A stretch of 25,617 nt of DNA from JAZDFH01 sp043808035 (GCA_043808035.1 JAZDFH010000052.1:1-25617); one strand, 5' to 3'. Counted from the first letter of the stretch, positions 1 through 6,505 are shown. Program-made: numbers and translations. The notes: generated by a model from the sequence alone, not told the origin.

Positions 1-10
1 CACTCGTAAT

Positions 11-61
11 GTGATTATCGTTCATTGTTATTGTCATTAATACTCATGGTATGATAATCAC
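11..61. repeat. 9-bp inverted repeat with wide loop
   Basis: GTGATTATC at 11-19 is the exact reverse complement of GATAATCAC at 53-61, with a 33-base loop. It lies just before a clear terminator and has no T run of its own. It could be a binding site or the tail of an upstream transcript's structure. A chance palindrome in AT-rich DNA is possible. Confidence 0.3.
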
Positions 62-66
62 CCAGC

Positions 67-91
67 AAAAAGGAGCTTTCAGCTCCTTTTT
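67..91 (+). terminator. Rho-independent terminator of an upstream gene
   Basis: AGGAGCT (71-77) pairs with AGCTCCT (81-87) around a 3-base loop TTC. The stem is extended by five A's on the left (67-71) and five T's on the right. It would end a transcript entering from the left edge; that gene lies outside the window. Confidence 0.75.
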
Positions 92-172
92 GTGTTGGAA
101 TGGGTTTTTATTTCAGGCTACTTGTGTGTTGGACAAGACTCGAACTTTTAAAAATATAGGTTATATGTTATT

Positions 173-1144
173 ATGAAATATATAAAAAGGTCATTTTTTA
201 ATAAATCAACAATTGACATGCGAAAATTTTTAATTGCATTAATCGTAGGAACTGTAATCTTATCTTCATTTCCTGTTTTTGCAAAAGATGAGAATGGTAC
301 AGGGACAACTAATGTGGAGAAACAAGTGATCAATGTGCAGCAAGAGCAGCTTAAAAATATCCAACTGGAAAAAAGGACTCAACAAATTGAAGCAAGAGAG
401 AATATAAAGGCCAGTGTTCAGGAACAGAGAGAGGCTGTCAAAACGCAAGTTCAGGAGAAACGGGAAGAGGTGAAAACACAGATTCAGGCGAATCGAACGG
501 AGGTCAAAGATAAAATTCAGGCTCAACGACAAGAGGCTATTACTCAGTTTCAGGAAAAACGACAAGCGGCCGTAGAATTACGTCAAGAAAAAAAGCAAGA
601 AATTCAAGCTCAATTACAAGCTAAAAAAGAGGAACGGCAACAACAAATTCAGCAGAAAAAAGAGGACCTTCGCGTACGATTACAGGAGATTAAAGATGCC
701 AGAAAGCAACAAGCTATAGTACGTATTAATAATCATGTGGATGTTGTGAATGAACGAGCGGTGAACCATTTCACGAACGTTCTTGATAGACTTGAAGAAA
801 TTTTAGCGAAAATTAAGGAGAGGGCAGATAAGATAGTGGCAAACGATGTTGATGTCACAGCAGTCCGCGCAGCAATTACTACCGCCGAAAACTCTATCGC
901 TTCGAGTCGTTCGTCTGTAGTTGCCCAAGCTGCTAAAACATACGCAATCGAAATTACGAGTGAGGAAACTTTGCGGTCGGATGTTGAGACAGTAATACAG
1001 GCTATGAAGGGAGATCTTGAATCGGTACAAACGACTACTCAATCAGCTCGGGATGCGGTTCATAGTGCACTGCGGTCTCTTGTACAGATCCCTCGGGTGA
1101 ATGACTATGAAGTCGGGGTCGATGCATCAAGTGTTACCCAATAA
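173..1144 (+). CDS. Exported coiled-coil protein with 11-residue repeats
   Basis: This is a 323-residue protein. A second Met at position 218 (residue 16) begins a typical signal peptide: MRK, a hydrophobic core, then VFA before KDENG. That Met may be the true start, although the ATG at 173 has a TTATAT -10-like box six bases upstream. Residues about 83-181 are nine back-to-back hendecads with consensus Q-E/A-x-R/K-x-E-V/A-x-x-Q-I/L, giving a long charged helix rich in Gln, Lys, Arg and Glu. The C-terminal third (about 185-315) looks helical and is rich in Ala, Val and Thr. I infer an extracytoplasmic or surface-associated rod. Its layout resembles hypothetical proteins I remember from Parcubacteria; the function is unknown. 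No Cys or sorting motif is visible. Confidence 0.85.
   Translation: MKYIKRSFFNKSTIDMRKFLIALIVGTVILSSFPVFAKDENGTGTTNVEKQVINVQQEQLKNIQLEKRTQQIEARENIKASVQEQREAVKTQVQEKREEVKTQIQANRTEVKDKIQAQRQEAITQFQEKRQAAVELRQEKKQEIQAQLQAKKEERQQQIQQKKEDLRVRLQEIKDARKQQAIVRINNHVDVVNERAVNHFTNVLDRLEEILAKIKERADKIVANDVDVTAVRAAITTAENSIASSRSSVVAQAAKTYAIEITSEETLRSDVETVIQAMKGDLESVQTTTQSARDAVHSALRSLVQIPRVNDYEVGVDASSVTQ
419..715 (+). repeat. Nine in-frame 33-bp hendecad-coding repeats
   Basis: Each 33-base unit codes for 11 residues starting with Gln, usually followed by Glu or Ala, a basic residue at position 3 or 4, and a hydrophobic residue at position 11 in most units. The DNA copies have diverged while the protein pattern is kept, so this is an old array under protein-level selection. 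The 11-residue period fits a right-handed or near-straight coiled coil. Confidence 0.75.
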
Positions 1145-1174
1145 CTCATTCGTTTAAAATAAATAAACAGTAAA

Positions 1175-1180
1175 TAGACT
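1175..1180 (+). promoter_or_regulatory. -10 box for the small membrane protein gene
   Basis: TAGACT ends six bases before the ATG at 1187, so transcription would start at or next to the A of the start codon. No clear -35 box or Shine-Dalgarno sequence is seen. Confidence 0.45.
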
Positions 1181-1186
1181 AAGACC

Positions 1187-1477
1187 ATGGAAAAGAAAAA
1201 AATTGCATTTATTGTCGCGGCAGTCGCAGTAGTACTTTTCGGATTAATGCTTATCATGCAAAGAGGTGTATTTACCAGTCCTGCGCCGTCTGGACCGGTT
1301 GAGCCACAAGTAAACATAATACCACAACCTGATGCGGCAGCGGAATCGTTGAATGAATTACCTGAGTTACAAAAGGGAGACACGACAGACGTGATTGAGA
1401 AAGATTTGCAAGGTATTAATTTTAACGAATTAGATAAGGAATTCGATGATATCAATACTGATCTAAACAAGTTATAG
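1187..1477 (+). CDS. Small membrane-anchored protein, unknown
   Basis: This is a 96-residue protein. The N-terminus MEKKK is followed by one hydrophobic segment (about residues 6-24), which acts as a signal anchor. Then come a Pro/Gly-rich linker (SPAPSGPVEP) and an acidic tail ending in FDDINTDLNKL. There is no lipobox Cys. The tail should lie outside the membrane. It has its own -10 box and is closed by a strong terminator, so it is probably monocistronic. I do not recognise a family. The length and layout resemble other short exported proteins of Parcubacteria, but no function can be assigned. Confidence 0.7.
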   Translation: MEKKKIAFIVAAVAVVLFGLMLIMQRGVFTSPAPSGPVEPQVNIIPQPDAAAESLNELPELQKGDTTDVIEKDLQGINFNELDKEFDDINTDLNKL

Positions 1478-1490
1478 GTTTGATATTTTA

Positions 1491-1530
1491 GACTTAAAAA
1501 ATCCTCTGTAAACAGAGGATTTTTTAAGTC
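1491..1530. terminator. Strong bidirectional-looking terminator
   Basis: An 18-bp perfect stem: 1491-1508 pairs with 1513-1530 around a 4-base loop TAAA. The core is ATCCTCTG/CAGAGGAT flanked by A and T runs. It ends the small membrane protein transcript. The symmetric A and T tracts would let it work on either strand. Confidence 0.9.
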
Positions 1531-1724
1531 TATTGATTGCTTTTCGGAAATATGATTTGAAAATAACGATACGGAGGCGGATATATGTGGTTGTAAATGT
1601 TTTGCCATATTATATTCGTTAGGTGATTTTAATCTTTTCTATAGAGTAGAGAAGACCTTATTGAAGGGGTTTTCTAAGAAGTTATCAAAATACGAAAGTA
1701 GTTTATATATACTTATTTTTTTGT

Positions 1725-1730
1725 TATACT
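1725..1730 (+). promoter_or_regulatory. -10 box of galU
   Basis: TATACT ends six bases before the galU ATG (1737), predicting a transcript that begins at the start codon. The 206 bases between the preceding terminator and this ATG hold no credible gene. Confidence 0.6.
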
Positions 1731-1736
1731 AATAAT

Positions 1737-2600
1737 ATGACAAAAATAGAAAAGGCGATTATTGCAGTAGCTGGCTCTGGAACTCGTTTTTTACCTGCCA
1801 CAAAATCGCAACCAAAAGAGATGCTTCCTATTGTTGATAAACCGATTATTCAATATCTTGTCGAAGAATTGGTTTCTGCTGGAATTAAAGATATTATATT
1901 AGTAACGCGATGGGATAAAAAAACACTTGAAGATCATTTTGATAGATCGTTTGAGTTGGAATATAATCTACAGAAAGCAGGGAAGAAAGAGCAACTTATC
2001 TATGTTCGGGAAATAGCACGCATGGCGAATTTTATGTATATTCGTCAAAAAGGACCGTATGGAAACGGAACGCCGATTCTTTCTGCAGCAAGTATTATCA
2101 AAGACGAGCCGTTCGTTTTTGCGTTCGGTGACGATTTAGTTAAGTCAAGAGAATCTTTTACGAAACAACTTATTGATACGTATAATGAACACAAATGTCC
2201 TGTTATTGGTGTACAAAAAGTACCACAGAACCAAGTACATAGATATGGTATTGTAAAGGTCAAAAAAGGGACGCAGGAAATGATTGACATTGTTGAGAAA
2301 CCCGATATTAAAACGGCACCGTCACGGCTTGCTCAATTTGGTAGAATGATTTTGACACCGGAGATAGTCTCTATTCTACAGGATACGGCAGTAGGCAAAG
2401 ATGGAGAGTTATGGATTACCGATGCGGTAAAAACATATGTCAATAGGGGGAATAAATTAGTAGTGCGAGAAGTTAAGGATGGAGAATGGCTTACTACAGG
2501 AGACCCATTGAATTATTTGAAAGCAACAGTAAAATATGCATTGGATCGCGATGATATTGGTCAAGAATTTAAAAAATATTTGCGTTCATTATCATTGTAG
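1737..2600 (+). CDS. galU: UTP-glucose-1-phosphate uridylyltransferase-like
   Basis: This 287-residue nucleotidyltransferase should make UDP-glucose from UTP and glucose-1-phosphate to feed surface-sugar synthesis in the cytoplasm. The nucleotide-binding signature is GSGTRFLPATK (residues 13-23), followed by PKEMLPIVDKP and IQYLVEE. Further on are FAFGDD, with the metal-binding Asp pair, and VEKP near residue 184. DGEWLTTGDPLNYLKA near the C-terminus fits the GalU family. One family motif differs: where GalU usually reads P-L-G-L-G-H-A, this protein has P-Y-G-N-G-T-P, so the sugar or base preference could differ. RfbA-like dTDP-glucose synthases are the main alternative; KEMLPIVDKP and the overall length favour GalU. 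It has its own promoter. The GT4 and sugar transferase genes 10 kb away are possible users of the product. Confidence 0.85.
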   Translation: MTKIEKAIIAVAGSGTRFLPATKSQPKEMLPIVDKPIIQYLVEELVSAGIKDIILVTRWDKKTLEDHFDRSFELEYNLQKAGKKEQLIYVREIARMANFMYIRQKGPYGNGTPILSAASIIKDEPFVFAFGDDLVKSRESFTKQLIDTYNEHKCPVIGVQKVPQNQVHRYGIVKVKKGTQEMIDIVEKPDIKTAPSRLAQFGRMILTPEIVSILQDTAVGKDGELWITDAVKTYVNRGNKLVVREVKDGEWLTTGDPLNYLKATVKYALDRDDIGQEFKKYLRSLSL

Positions 2601-2633
2601 CGTATAGTCGAAATAAAAAAATAATATACTATT

Positions 2634-3236
2634 ATGAAAATGCTTTTTATTTTTTTGATAATGGTGGTGGCAATTATAACTGTTGCTTTGTACTATCAAG
2701 CACCTGCAGAAAAGGCACTTATGGCCCTTGCGCCGGAACAAACTGTTGCGACGAGTACAACACCTGTTATAGAAACCCCTGAGTCGGATGGAAATACAAC
2801 TAAACCGGTTGAAGTTAATTCGTTTTCAGTTCAATCGAGCTCTGAAGAGGGAAATGGAAATCTGATCGTGACCGAAATAACTCCTGATGGGCAGGAACGT
2901 ACGTTGAATCAAAGCGAAAAAGTGATTATAGAAGATATGAAAAAAGGAACAGGAGAAATAGTGAAAGTCGGTGATACGGTTTCGGTTCATTATGTTGGGA
3001 CGCTAGAAGATGGGACAAAGTTCGATAGTTCGAGGGATAGAGGAGAACCTTTTAGTTTCACAGTAGGGAAAGGAGAAGTCATTAAAGGCTGGGACGATGG
3101 ACTTATCGGTATGCAAGTGGGAGGTAAAAGGGTTCTTAGAATTCCGCCGTCACTGGGTTATGGTGATCAATCTATTGGGAATATTCCTGCTAACTCTACT
3201 CTTATTTTCGAAATAGAGTTACTCGATATTCAATAG
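2634..3236 (+). CDS. Membrane-anchored FKBP-type peptidyl-prolyl isomerase
   Basis: This is a 200-residue protein. Residues about 2-19 form a hydrophobic anchor, followed by a Thr/Pro/Ser/Glu-rich linker to about residue 95. A canonical FKBP domain fills the rest: VSVHYVGTLEDGTKFDSS, then FSFTVGKGEVIKGWDDGL, GGKRVLRIPP and LGYGD, ending in LIFEIELLDIQ. The Tyr, Asp, Phe, Val-Ile, Trp and Tyr pocket residues are present, so it should isomerise X-Pro bonds, probably helping exported proteins fold on the outer face of the membrane. A TAATAT box ends six bases before the ATG. The stop codon TAG is built from a TA target duplication plus the first base of the downstream IS, so the coding sequence was left intact by the insertion. 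Confidence 0.92.
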   Translation: MKMLFIFLIMVVAIITVALYYQAPAEKALMALAPEQTVATSTTPVIETPESDGNTTKPVEVNSFSVQSSSEEGNGNLIVTEITPDGQERTLNQSEKVIIEDMKKGTGEIVKVGDTVSVHYVGTLEDGTKFDSSRDRGEPFSFTVGKGEVIKGWDDGLIGMQVGGKRVLRIPPSLGYGDQSIGNIPANSTLIFEIELLDIQ

Positions 3237-3253
3237 ACTAACTTAAACAATTA
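3236..3253 (+). repeat. Left terminal inverted repeat of IS
   Basis: It begins GACTAACTTAAACAATT and matches the right end base for base in reverse complement. Its first G is also the third base of the FKBP stop codon. Confidence 0.88.
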
Positions 3254-3306
3254 AATAATGGTATAATATTAGCGTAATAAACTAAAATAAATATTAAGCT
3301 AAAATT

Positions 3307-4239
3307 ATGTCATTATGCTATAAAGTCCTTTCAAAGAAACCTAAATTATTCAGACAGATAACCTCATTAACTAAAGAAGAATTTGATAATCTGGCAAAGA
3401 AGCTAAAATCCGAATGGGAAGGTATGGAAGCTATTCGGCTTGATCGCCCTGACAGAAAAAGAGCAATCGGACAAGGCCATCCGTATTTTGGAAGCTATGA
3501 AGATCTCATCCTTCTTTTAATAGTGTATACCAGAACAAGCTGTAGTAATGTCCTGATAGGAATGCTATTCGGAATCACGGAAACCACCGTAATCACTTTA
3601 AGTCAAAGACTTCTCCCTCTTTTGCAAGACAGATTTATTCCCATTACAAAAGTTCGCAAGAAAAAAGGACGCATAAATACTCTGGACGATCTTTTAAAAG
3701 AATATCCCGGAATAGAAGAGGTGATTTTGGATGGAACGGGAATAACCACTCGCCGCCCTAAAAAGAAGACAATCCAAGAATTACAGCGGAAAAAGTAAAA
3801 AACATGAGAAGAAAACTGTTTTAGCCATTAATTCGAAAGACGGATTGATTCTGGGAAAGACTAAAATCAGACAGGGATCGGTTCATGACAAACGTATTCT
3901 CGAAGAAGACCTTCTCCATAAAAGACTGGATAAAGACAAGGGAATAAAGAAGCGGGCAGACAGTGCATGGACGGGAGAAAATCCCGATAACGGATGGCTC
4001 GTGAACAAGCGGGCAAAACGGAATCATCCTATCCTTTGACAAAAGGAGAAAAGAAAGAAAACAGAAAGCTTTCGAAAATTCGAATCGGAGTCGAGTATGC
4101 CATCAGGCGCGTTAAAGTTTTTAAGAGAATTGGAGATAAAACATGCTTCCGCCTTAAAGGAAAATTGGAAAAGGTCTTAAATGTATCCGTGAATTTAGCA
4201 AATTACAAACAACTTTCAAGATTTTCTGCTGCAGCATAG
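3307..4239 (+). pseudogene. IS5-family DDE transposase, broken by frame shifts
   Basis: The reading frame is split three ways. Frame 1 from 3307 to the stop at 3796-3798 holds the N-terminal helix-turn-helix region (LLIVYTRTSCSNVLIGMLFG) and the first catalytic Asp (ILDGTG). The sequence continues from about 3776 in frame 2 (YSGKSKKHEKKTVLAINSKDG, then GSVHDKR and the second Asp in ADSAWTG) to a TGA at 4037-4039. The end is back in frame 1 (TKGEKKENRKLSKIRIG, then VEYAIRRVK with the catalytic Glu). The first switch (+1, or loss of two bases near 3770) could be a programmed frameshift, as some IS5 elements use -1 shifting, but the direction is unusual. The second is plainly a lesion: a 5-bp tandem duplication ATCCT ATCCT at 4026-4035. 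Undoing it restores HPLTKGE in one frame. The domain layout matches the intact transposase at 17743. Confidence 0.88.
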
Positions 4240-4279
4240 TTTTTCAAAATATCTTGGAGAGCTGTGCTTCGGTAAAAAA

Positions 4280-4297
4280 TAATTGTTTAAGTTAGTC
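4280..4297 (+). repeat. Right terminal inverted repeat of IS
   Basis: It ends AATTGTTTAAGTTAGTC and is the exact reverse complement of the left end, followed by the second TA copy at 4298-4299. Confidence 0.88.
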
Positions 4298-4308
4298 TAA
4301 TAACATAT

Positions 4309-4362
4309 AAGTCTGACATAGCCATAGTAACGCTGTGCTTCTCGTCAAGATCTGACTTTTTT
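4309..4362 (+). terminator. Possible FKBP terminator displaced by the IS
   Basis: AAGTCTGA (4309-4316) can pair with TCTGACTT (4351-4358) with one T-T mismatch, and T's follow to 4362. The loop is long (34 bases), so this is weak. If real, it would have stood about 75 bases after the FKBP stop before the IS inserted. Confidence 0.3.
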
Positions 4363-4423
4363 ATCATGAGCTAGATTGGACAAGAACACGGCGTTTCTGG
4401 TGGTATAGTTTTTGTGATTGGGG

Positions 4424-4429
4424 TATACT
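4424..4429 (+). promoter_or_regulatory. -10 box upstream of the one-TM protein gene
   Basis: TATACT lies 21 bases before the ATG at 4451. A TTG-initiated reading frame opening at 4418 would run through this box, which argues that the ATG at 4451 is the true start. Confidence 0.5.
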
Positions 4430-4450
4430 GTTGTAGAAAATAGACGAATT

Positions 4451-5128
4451 ATGGAATCATTTCTTTCTCCAATTGGAATGGCTTTTATTATTCTTGGTGT
4501 TTTACTGTTATTTTGTATGTTCGCTTTTTATCGGTTTTTGCAATACAGGGTTGTTATCGAGCCAATGATACCTCGAGTGATCCGCATTAATTTCACACAG
4601 AAGGGAACATTTAAGAATATTATCAAACATCTACGGACACCATTTGCTCTTGAGATTGCTCTTGATCAGTTCGGTACGGAGATGATCTATTATGTGATAG
4701 TCCCTTCGAAACATATTGACGAAGTACGACAAAGTCTTCCTGCTCCTGGTGAGATTGTGAATGATTATGAAATGTATACGAGTGAAGGAGTACACCGCGT
4801 ATTTACCATTGTTGCCAAGGAAGAACTGCAGTCGTTTTCTGCTATGATAGATATATGTGAGAATCTTGATTTTTCGCCCGTGAATGAAATTGGAGAATCA
4901 GCAGTGGTACAGTGGACTGTTAAAAGAAAAGAGAATGGTAAATATGCGGTTACCATTCGTCTTTTAGTATCTTCATCAACCGACATTCAGACAGAAGAGA
5001 TTATTAGATCGATTCAGTGCTCTTTCCCTCAGACGTATGTTTTAGAAGAAATCACAGAAGGAGATTATTTATATGAGATGACTTTTAGGAAATTTAATGA
5101 AGCATATGAGATTTTATTGGATGAATAA
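4451..5128 (+). CDS. One-TM protein, possibly DUF8128-like, unknown role
   Basis: From the ATG at 4451 the protein has 225 residues (236 if a TTG at 4418 is used). One strong hydrophobic segment (PIGMAFIILGVLLLFCMFAF) lies near the N-terminus. A soluble domain of alternating strands and helices follows: VVIEPMIPRVIRINF, then HLRTPFALEIALDQFGTEMIYYVIVPSKHIDEVRQSL. This stretch resembles the N-terminal domain found in CPR proteins linked to type-IV-secretion-like ATPases (recalled as DUF8128), where a Phe-x-Leu-Glu-Ile strand precedes a 'YYVIVP' strand. That likeness is from memory and weak. No ATPase motif is present and no secretion gene is adjacent. A hairpin at 5174-5230 follows the stop. 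I assign no function. Confidence 0.7.
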   Translation: MESFLSPIGMAFIILGVLLLFCMFAFYRFLQYRVVIEPMIPRVIRINFTQKGTFKNIIKHLRTPFALEIALDQFGTEMIYYVIVPSKHIDEVRQSLPAPGEIVNDYEMYTSEGVHRVFTIVAKEELQSFSAMIDICENLDFSPVNEIGESAVVQWTVKRKENGKYAVTIRLLVSSSTDIQTEEIIRSIQCSFPQTYVLEEITEGDYLYEMTFRKFNEAYEILLDE

Positions 5129-5173
5129 TGCTTTCATTTGCTTCAGAGGAAATTTCTCTTTACAATAAAAATG

Positions 5174-5234
5174 AGCGGTAAGGATGGCACTCATTTAGTA
5201 ACAATAATTGGAGTTTCCCACCTTACCGCTTTTT
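5174..5234 (+). terminator. Long stem-loop, terminator or RNA structure
   Basis: AGCGGTAAGG (5174-5183) pairs perfectly with CCTTACCGCT (5221-5230). The inside can pair further: TGG/CCA (5185-5187, 5218-5220) and ACTC/GAGT (5189-5192, 5211-5214). Five T's end it (5230-5234). It can stop the upstream transcript, but its size and layered stems are more than a simple terminator needs. It ends 32 bases before murB. Confidence 0.6.
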
Positions 5235-5266
5235 GGTACCTATGTAGGATATGAGATTTTATTTTT

Positions 5267-6190
5267 ATGTTTAAAGAAAATGTCAATTTAAAAGATTTGA
5301 GTAGTTTCCATGTCGGCGGTTCCACACGATGGTTTACAGAAGATAAGAGCGTTGATGAAATAATTGAATCTCTACAAAAGGCGAGAAAGGAACTGATACC
5401 TGTACGTATTGTTGGAGAGGGGACCAATATTTTATGGAGCGATGAACGGTATAACGGACTTGTCTTACGTCCGACAATTATGACTACTGTACGAGATGGC
5501 ACTGCACTTACCGTAGGGGCAGGAGTCAAGATGGCGAATGTTATTGATTTTGCCATTCAGCATGGTCTTTCTGGTTTGGAATGGGCAGGGGGATTGCCAG
5601 GAAGTGTTGGAGGAGCGCTACGTGGAAACGCGGGAGCTTTTTGTGGAGAAATGCAGAATAGTGTATCGGAAATATTAAGTATTGATGTGGAGACATATGG
5701 TATACGCAGAAGAGATAGGGCGGCATGTAAGTATGAATATCGCAACAGTGTTTTTAAAAAAAATAATGGGAAAGAAATTATTATTGAGGCAACATTGTAT
5801 ATGCGGCACGGAGACAAAAAACATATCCGAGATACAGTGGAAGAAAAAATTTTATTTCGAAAAAATAGACATCCACTTGAATATCCAACAGCAGGGAGTA
5901 CATTTAAAAATGTTCCGATAGAGCGTTTTTCAAAAGATATATTAGAGACAGTGAAACATGTTATTAAAACGGACCCGTTTCCTATCATACCTGCGGGATA
6001 TTTGATTGAGCATGCAGGTATGAAGGGATATCGATGTGGAGGTGCGATGATTTCAGAAAAACATAGTAATTTCATTATTAATATTTCTAATGCAACAGCT
6101 GTTGATATTCGTAATATTATTATACAAGTGAAAGAAAAAGTATTTCATGTATTCAATGTTCATCTTGAAGAGGAAATTATCATTTTTTAA
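5267..6190 (+). CDS. murB: UDP-N-acetylenolpyruvoylglucosamine reductase
   Basis: This 307-residue FAD enzyme reduces UDP-GlcNAc-enolpyruvate with NADPH to UDP-MurNAc, the second step toward peptidoglycan precursors, in the cytoplasm. Visible family features are NTSSFHVGG-like 'LSSFHVGG' near the N-terminus, the FAD-binding stretch VGEGTNIL, and GLEWAGGLPGSVGGALRGNAGAF. Also present are YEYRNSVF with the catalytic Arg, YPTAGSTFKN with the catalytic Ser, and a C-terminal EEE for the proton-donating Glu. AGYLIEHAGMKG and GGAMISEKHSNFIIN complete the C-terminal domain. The length is typical of the short type II enzymes. No mur neighbours are present, so the gene stands alone here. Its stop codon lies in the loop of its own terminator. 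The -10 box is unclear (TATGAG at 5250-5255). Confidence 0.95.
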   Translation: MFKENVNLKDLSSFHVGGSTRWFTEDKSVDEIIESLQKARKELIPVRIVGEGTNILWSDERYNGLVLRPTIMTTVRDGTALTVGAGVKMANVIDFAIQHGLSGLEWAGGLPGSVGGALRGNAGAFCGEMQNSVSEILSIDVETYGIRRRDRAACKYEYRNSVFKKNNGKEIIIEATLYMRHGDKKHIRDTVEEKILFRKNRHPLEYPTAGSTFKNVPIERFSKDILETVKHVIKTDPFPIIPAGYLIEHAGMKGYRCGGAMISEKHSNFIINISNATAVDIRNIIIQVKEKVFHVFNVHLEEEIIIF

Positions 6191-6218
6191 TTTTTGTAAA
6201 AATGATAATTTCTTTTTT
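6173..6218 (+). terminator. murB terminator overlapping its last codons
   Basis: A 15-bp perfect stem (6173-6187 with 6198-6212, GAAATTATCATTTTT and its complement) has a 10-base loop holding the murB stop codon (6188-6190). Six T's follow (6213-6218). The left arm codes for the last residues of MurB. It is unusually AT-rich for a terminator stem. Confidence 0.75.
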
Positions 6219-6241
6219 GAATAAAAATTTTTAAGAAATAG

Positions 6242-6250
6242 TTATCCACA
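6242..6250. promoter_or_regulatory. Single consensus DnaA box
   Basis: TTATCCACA matches the DnaA box consensus exactly. It lies in the AT-rich gap between murB and the H1-like gene, about 100 bases before that gene's promoter. I see no cluster of further boxes, so this is not evidence of an origin. It might bind DnaA as a titration or regulatory site, or be a chance match. Confidence 0.35.
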
Positions 6251-6323
6251 GTGTTTTTTTAAAAGGTCTTCTATTATACAATTACAGTAAAGGTCTAAAT
6301 GGAAATAGTTATAGAATATCGGT

Positions 6324-6333
6324 AGTTGCAACT
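6324..6333. promoter_or_regulatory. 10-bp palindrome upstream of the H1-like gene
   Basis: AGTTGCAACT is a perfect palindrome ending six bases before the TATACA -10 box. The position would suit an operator blocking polymerase, but no regulator is known and a chance palindrome cannot be excluded. Confidence 0.25.
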
Positions 6334-6339
6334 GTGTTC

Positions 6340-6345
6340 TATACA
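6340..6345 (+). promoter_or_regulatory. -10 box of the H1-like gene
   Basis: TATACA ends exactly six bases before the ATG at 6352, predicting a leaderless message. Confidence 0.55.
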
Positions 6346-6351
6346 AAGAAT

Positions 6352-6483
6352 ATGTCTGTAAAAAAAACAACAAAAAAAGTAATAAAGAAAGCTGCTCCTA
6401 AGAAGGCAGTGGCTAAAAAAGTAATAAAGAAAGCTGCTCCTAAGAAAAAAACAATTATTAAAAAGACAGCTAAGAAAAGGTAA
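6352..6483 (+). CDS. Lysine-rich histone-H1-like micro-protein (43 aa)
   Basis: This is a short frame of 43 codons with 19 Lys and one Arg and no acidic residue. The unit KKVIKKAAPKK occurs twice (residues 8-18 and 22-32), with KKAVA between and KKTIIKKTAKKR at the end. KKAAPKK units are typical of the disordered tails of eukaryotic H1 and of bacterial H1-like proteins such as HctB/Hc2, so I infer DNA or RNA binding by charge. It lacks any folded domain. Support that it is real: a -10 box placed by the local six-base rule, a 17-bp stem terminator 22 bases after the stop, and a strict Lys/Ala/Pro composition. It may act as a nucleoid or ribosome-associated polycation. The second repeat copy shows growth by a 42-bp duplication. 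Confidence 0.75.
   Translation: MSVKKTTKKVIKKAAPKKAVAKKVIKKAAPKKKTIIKKTAKKR
6373..6446 (+). repeat. 32-bp exact repeat inside the H1-like gene
   Basis: Bases 6373-6404 recur without change at 6415-6446, an offset of 42 bases (14 codons), so the frame is kept. The lack of any synonymous difference suggests a recent duplication or active copying between units. Confidence 0.8.
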
Positions 6484-6505
6484 TATAGTCAACGTATATC
6501 AATAT

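Larger units (their letters stand above)
3236..4297 (+). mobile_element. IS5-type insertion sequence with decayed transposase
   Basis: The 1062-bp element is bounded by 18-bp perfect inverted repeats (3236-3253 and 4280-4297). Both ends are flanked by TA (3234-3235 and 4298-4299), read as a 2-bp target duplication. TA duplications and a split transposase frame fit the IS427 group of the IS5 family. The ends are perfect but the transposase has frame breaks, so the copy is probably non-autonomous now. It lies between the FKBP gene and the next gene and disrupts neither. Confidence 0.88.

Noticed and set aside
1105..1608. Minus-strand frame of 167 codons opposite the small membrane protein
   Set aside because: It runs through a strong terminator and opposite a gene with a good signal anchor and promoter; no motif.
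4261..4341. 10-bp direct repeat GCTGTGCTTC inside and just outside the first IS
   Set aside because: The true ends are fixed by perfect inverted repeats and TA duplications; a single 10-mer pair is likely chance.
5557..6075. Minus-strand frame of 172 codons inside murB
   Set aside because: murB is complete with its catalytic residues in the plus strand; the antisense frame has no promoter or motif.
6190..6352. Replication origin near the DnaA box
   Set aside because: Only one box is present, with no cluster and no dnaA, dnaN or rpmH nearby.
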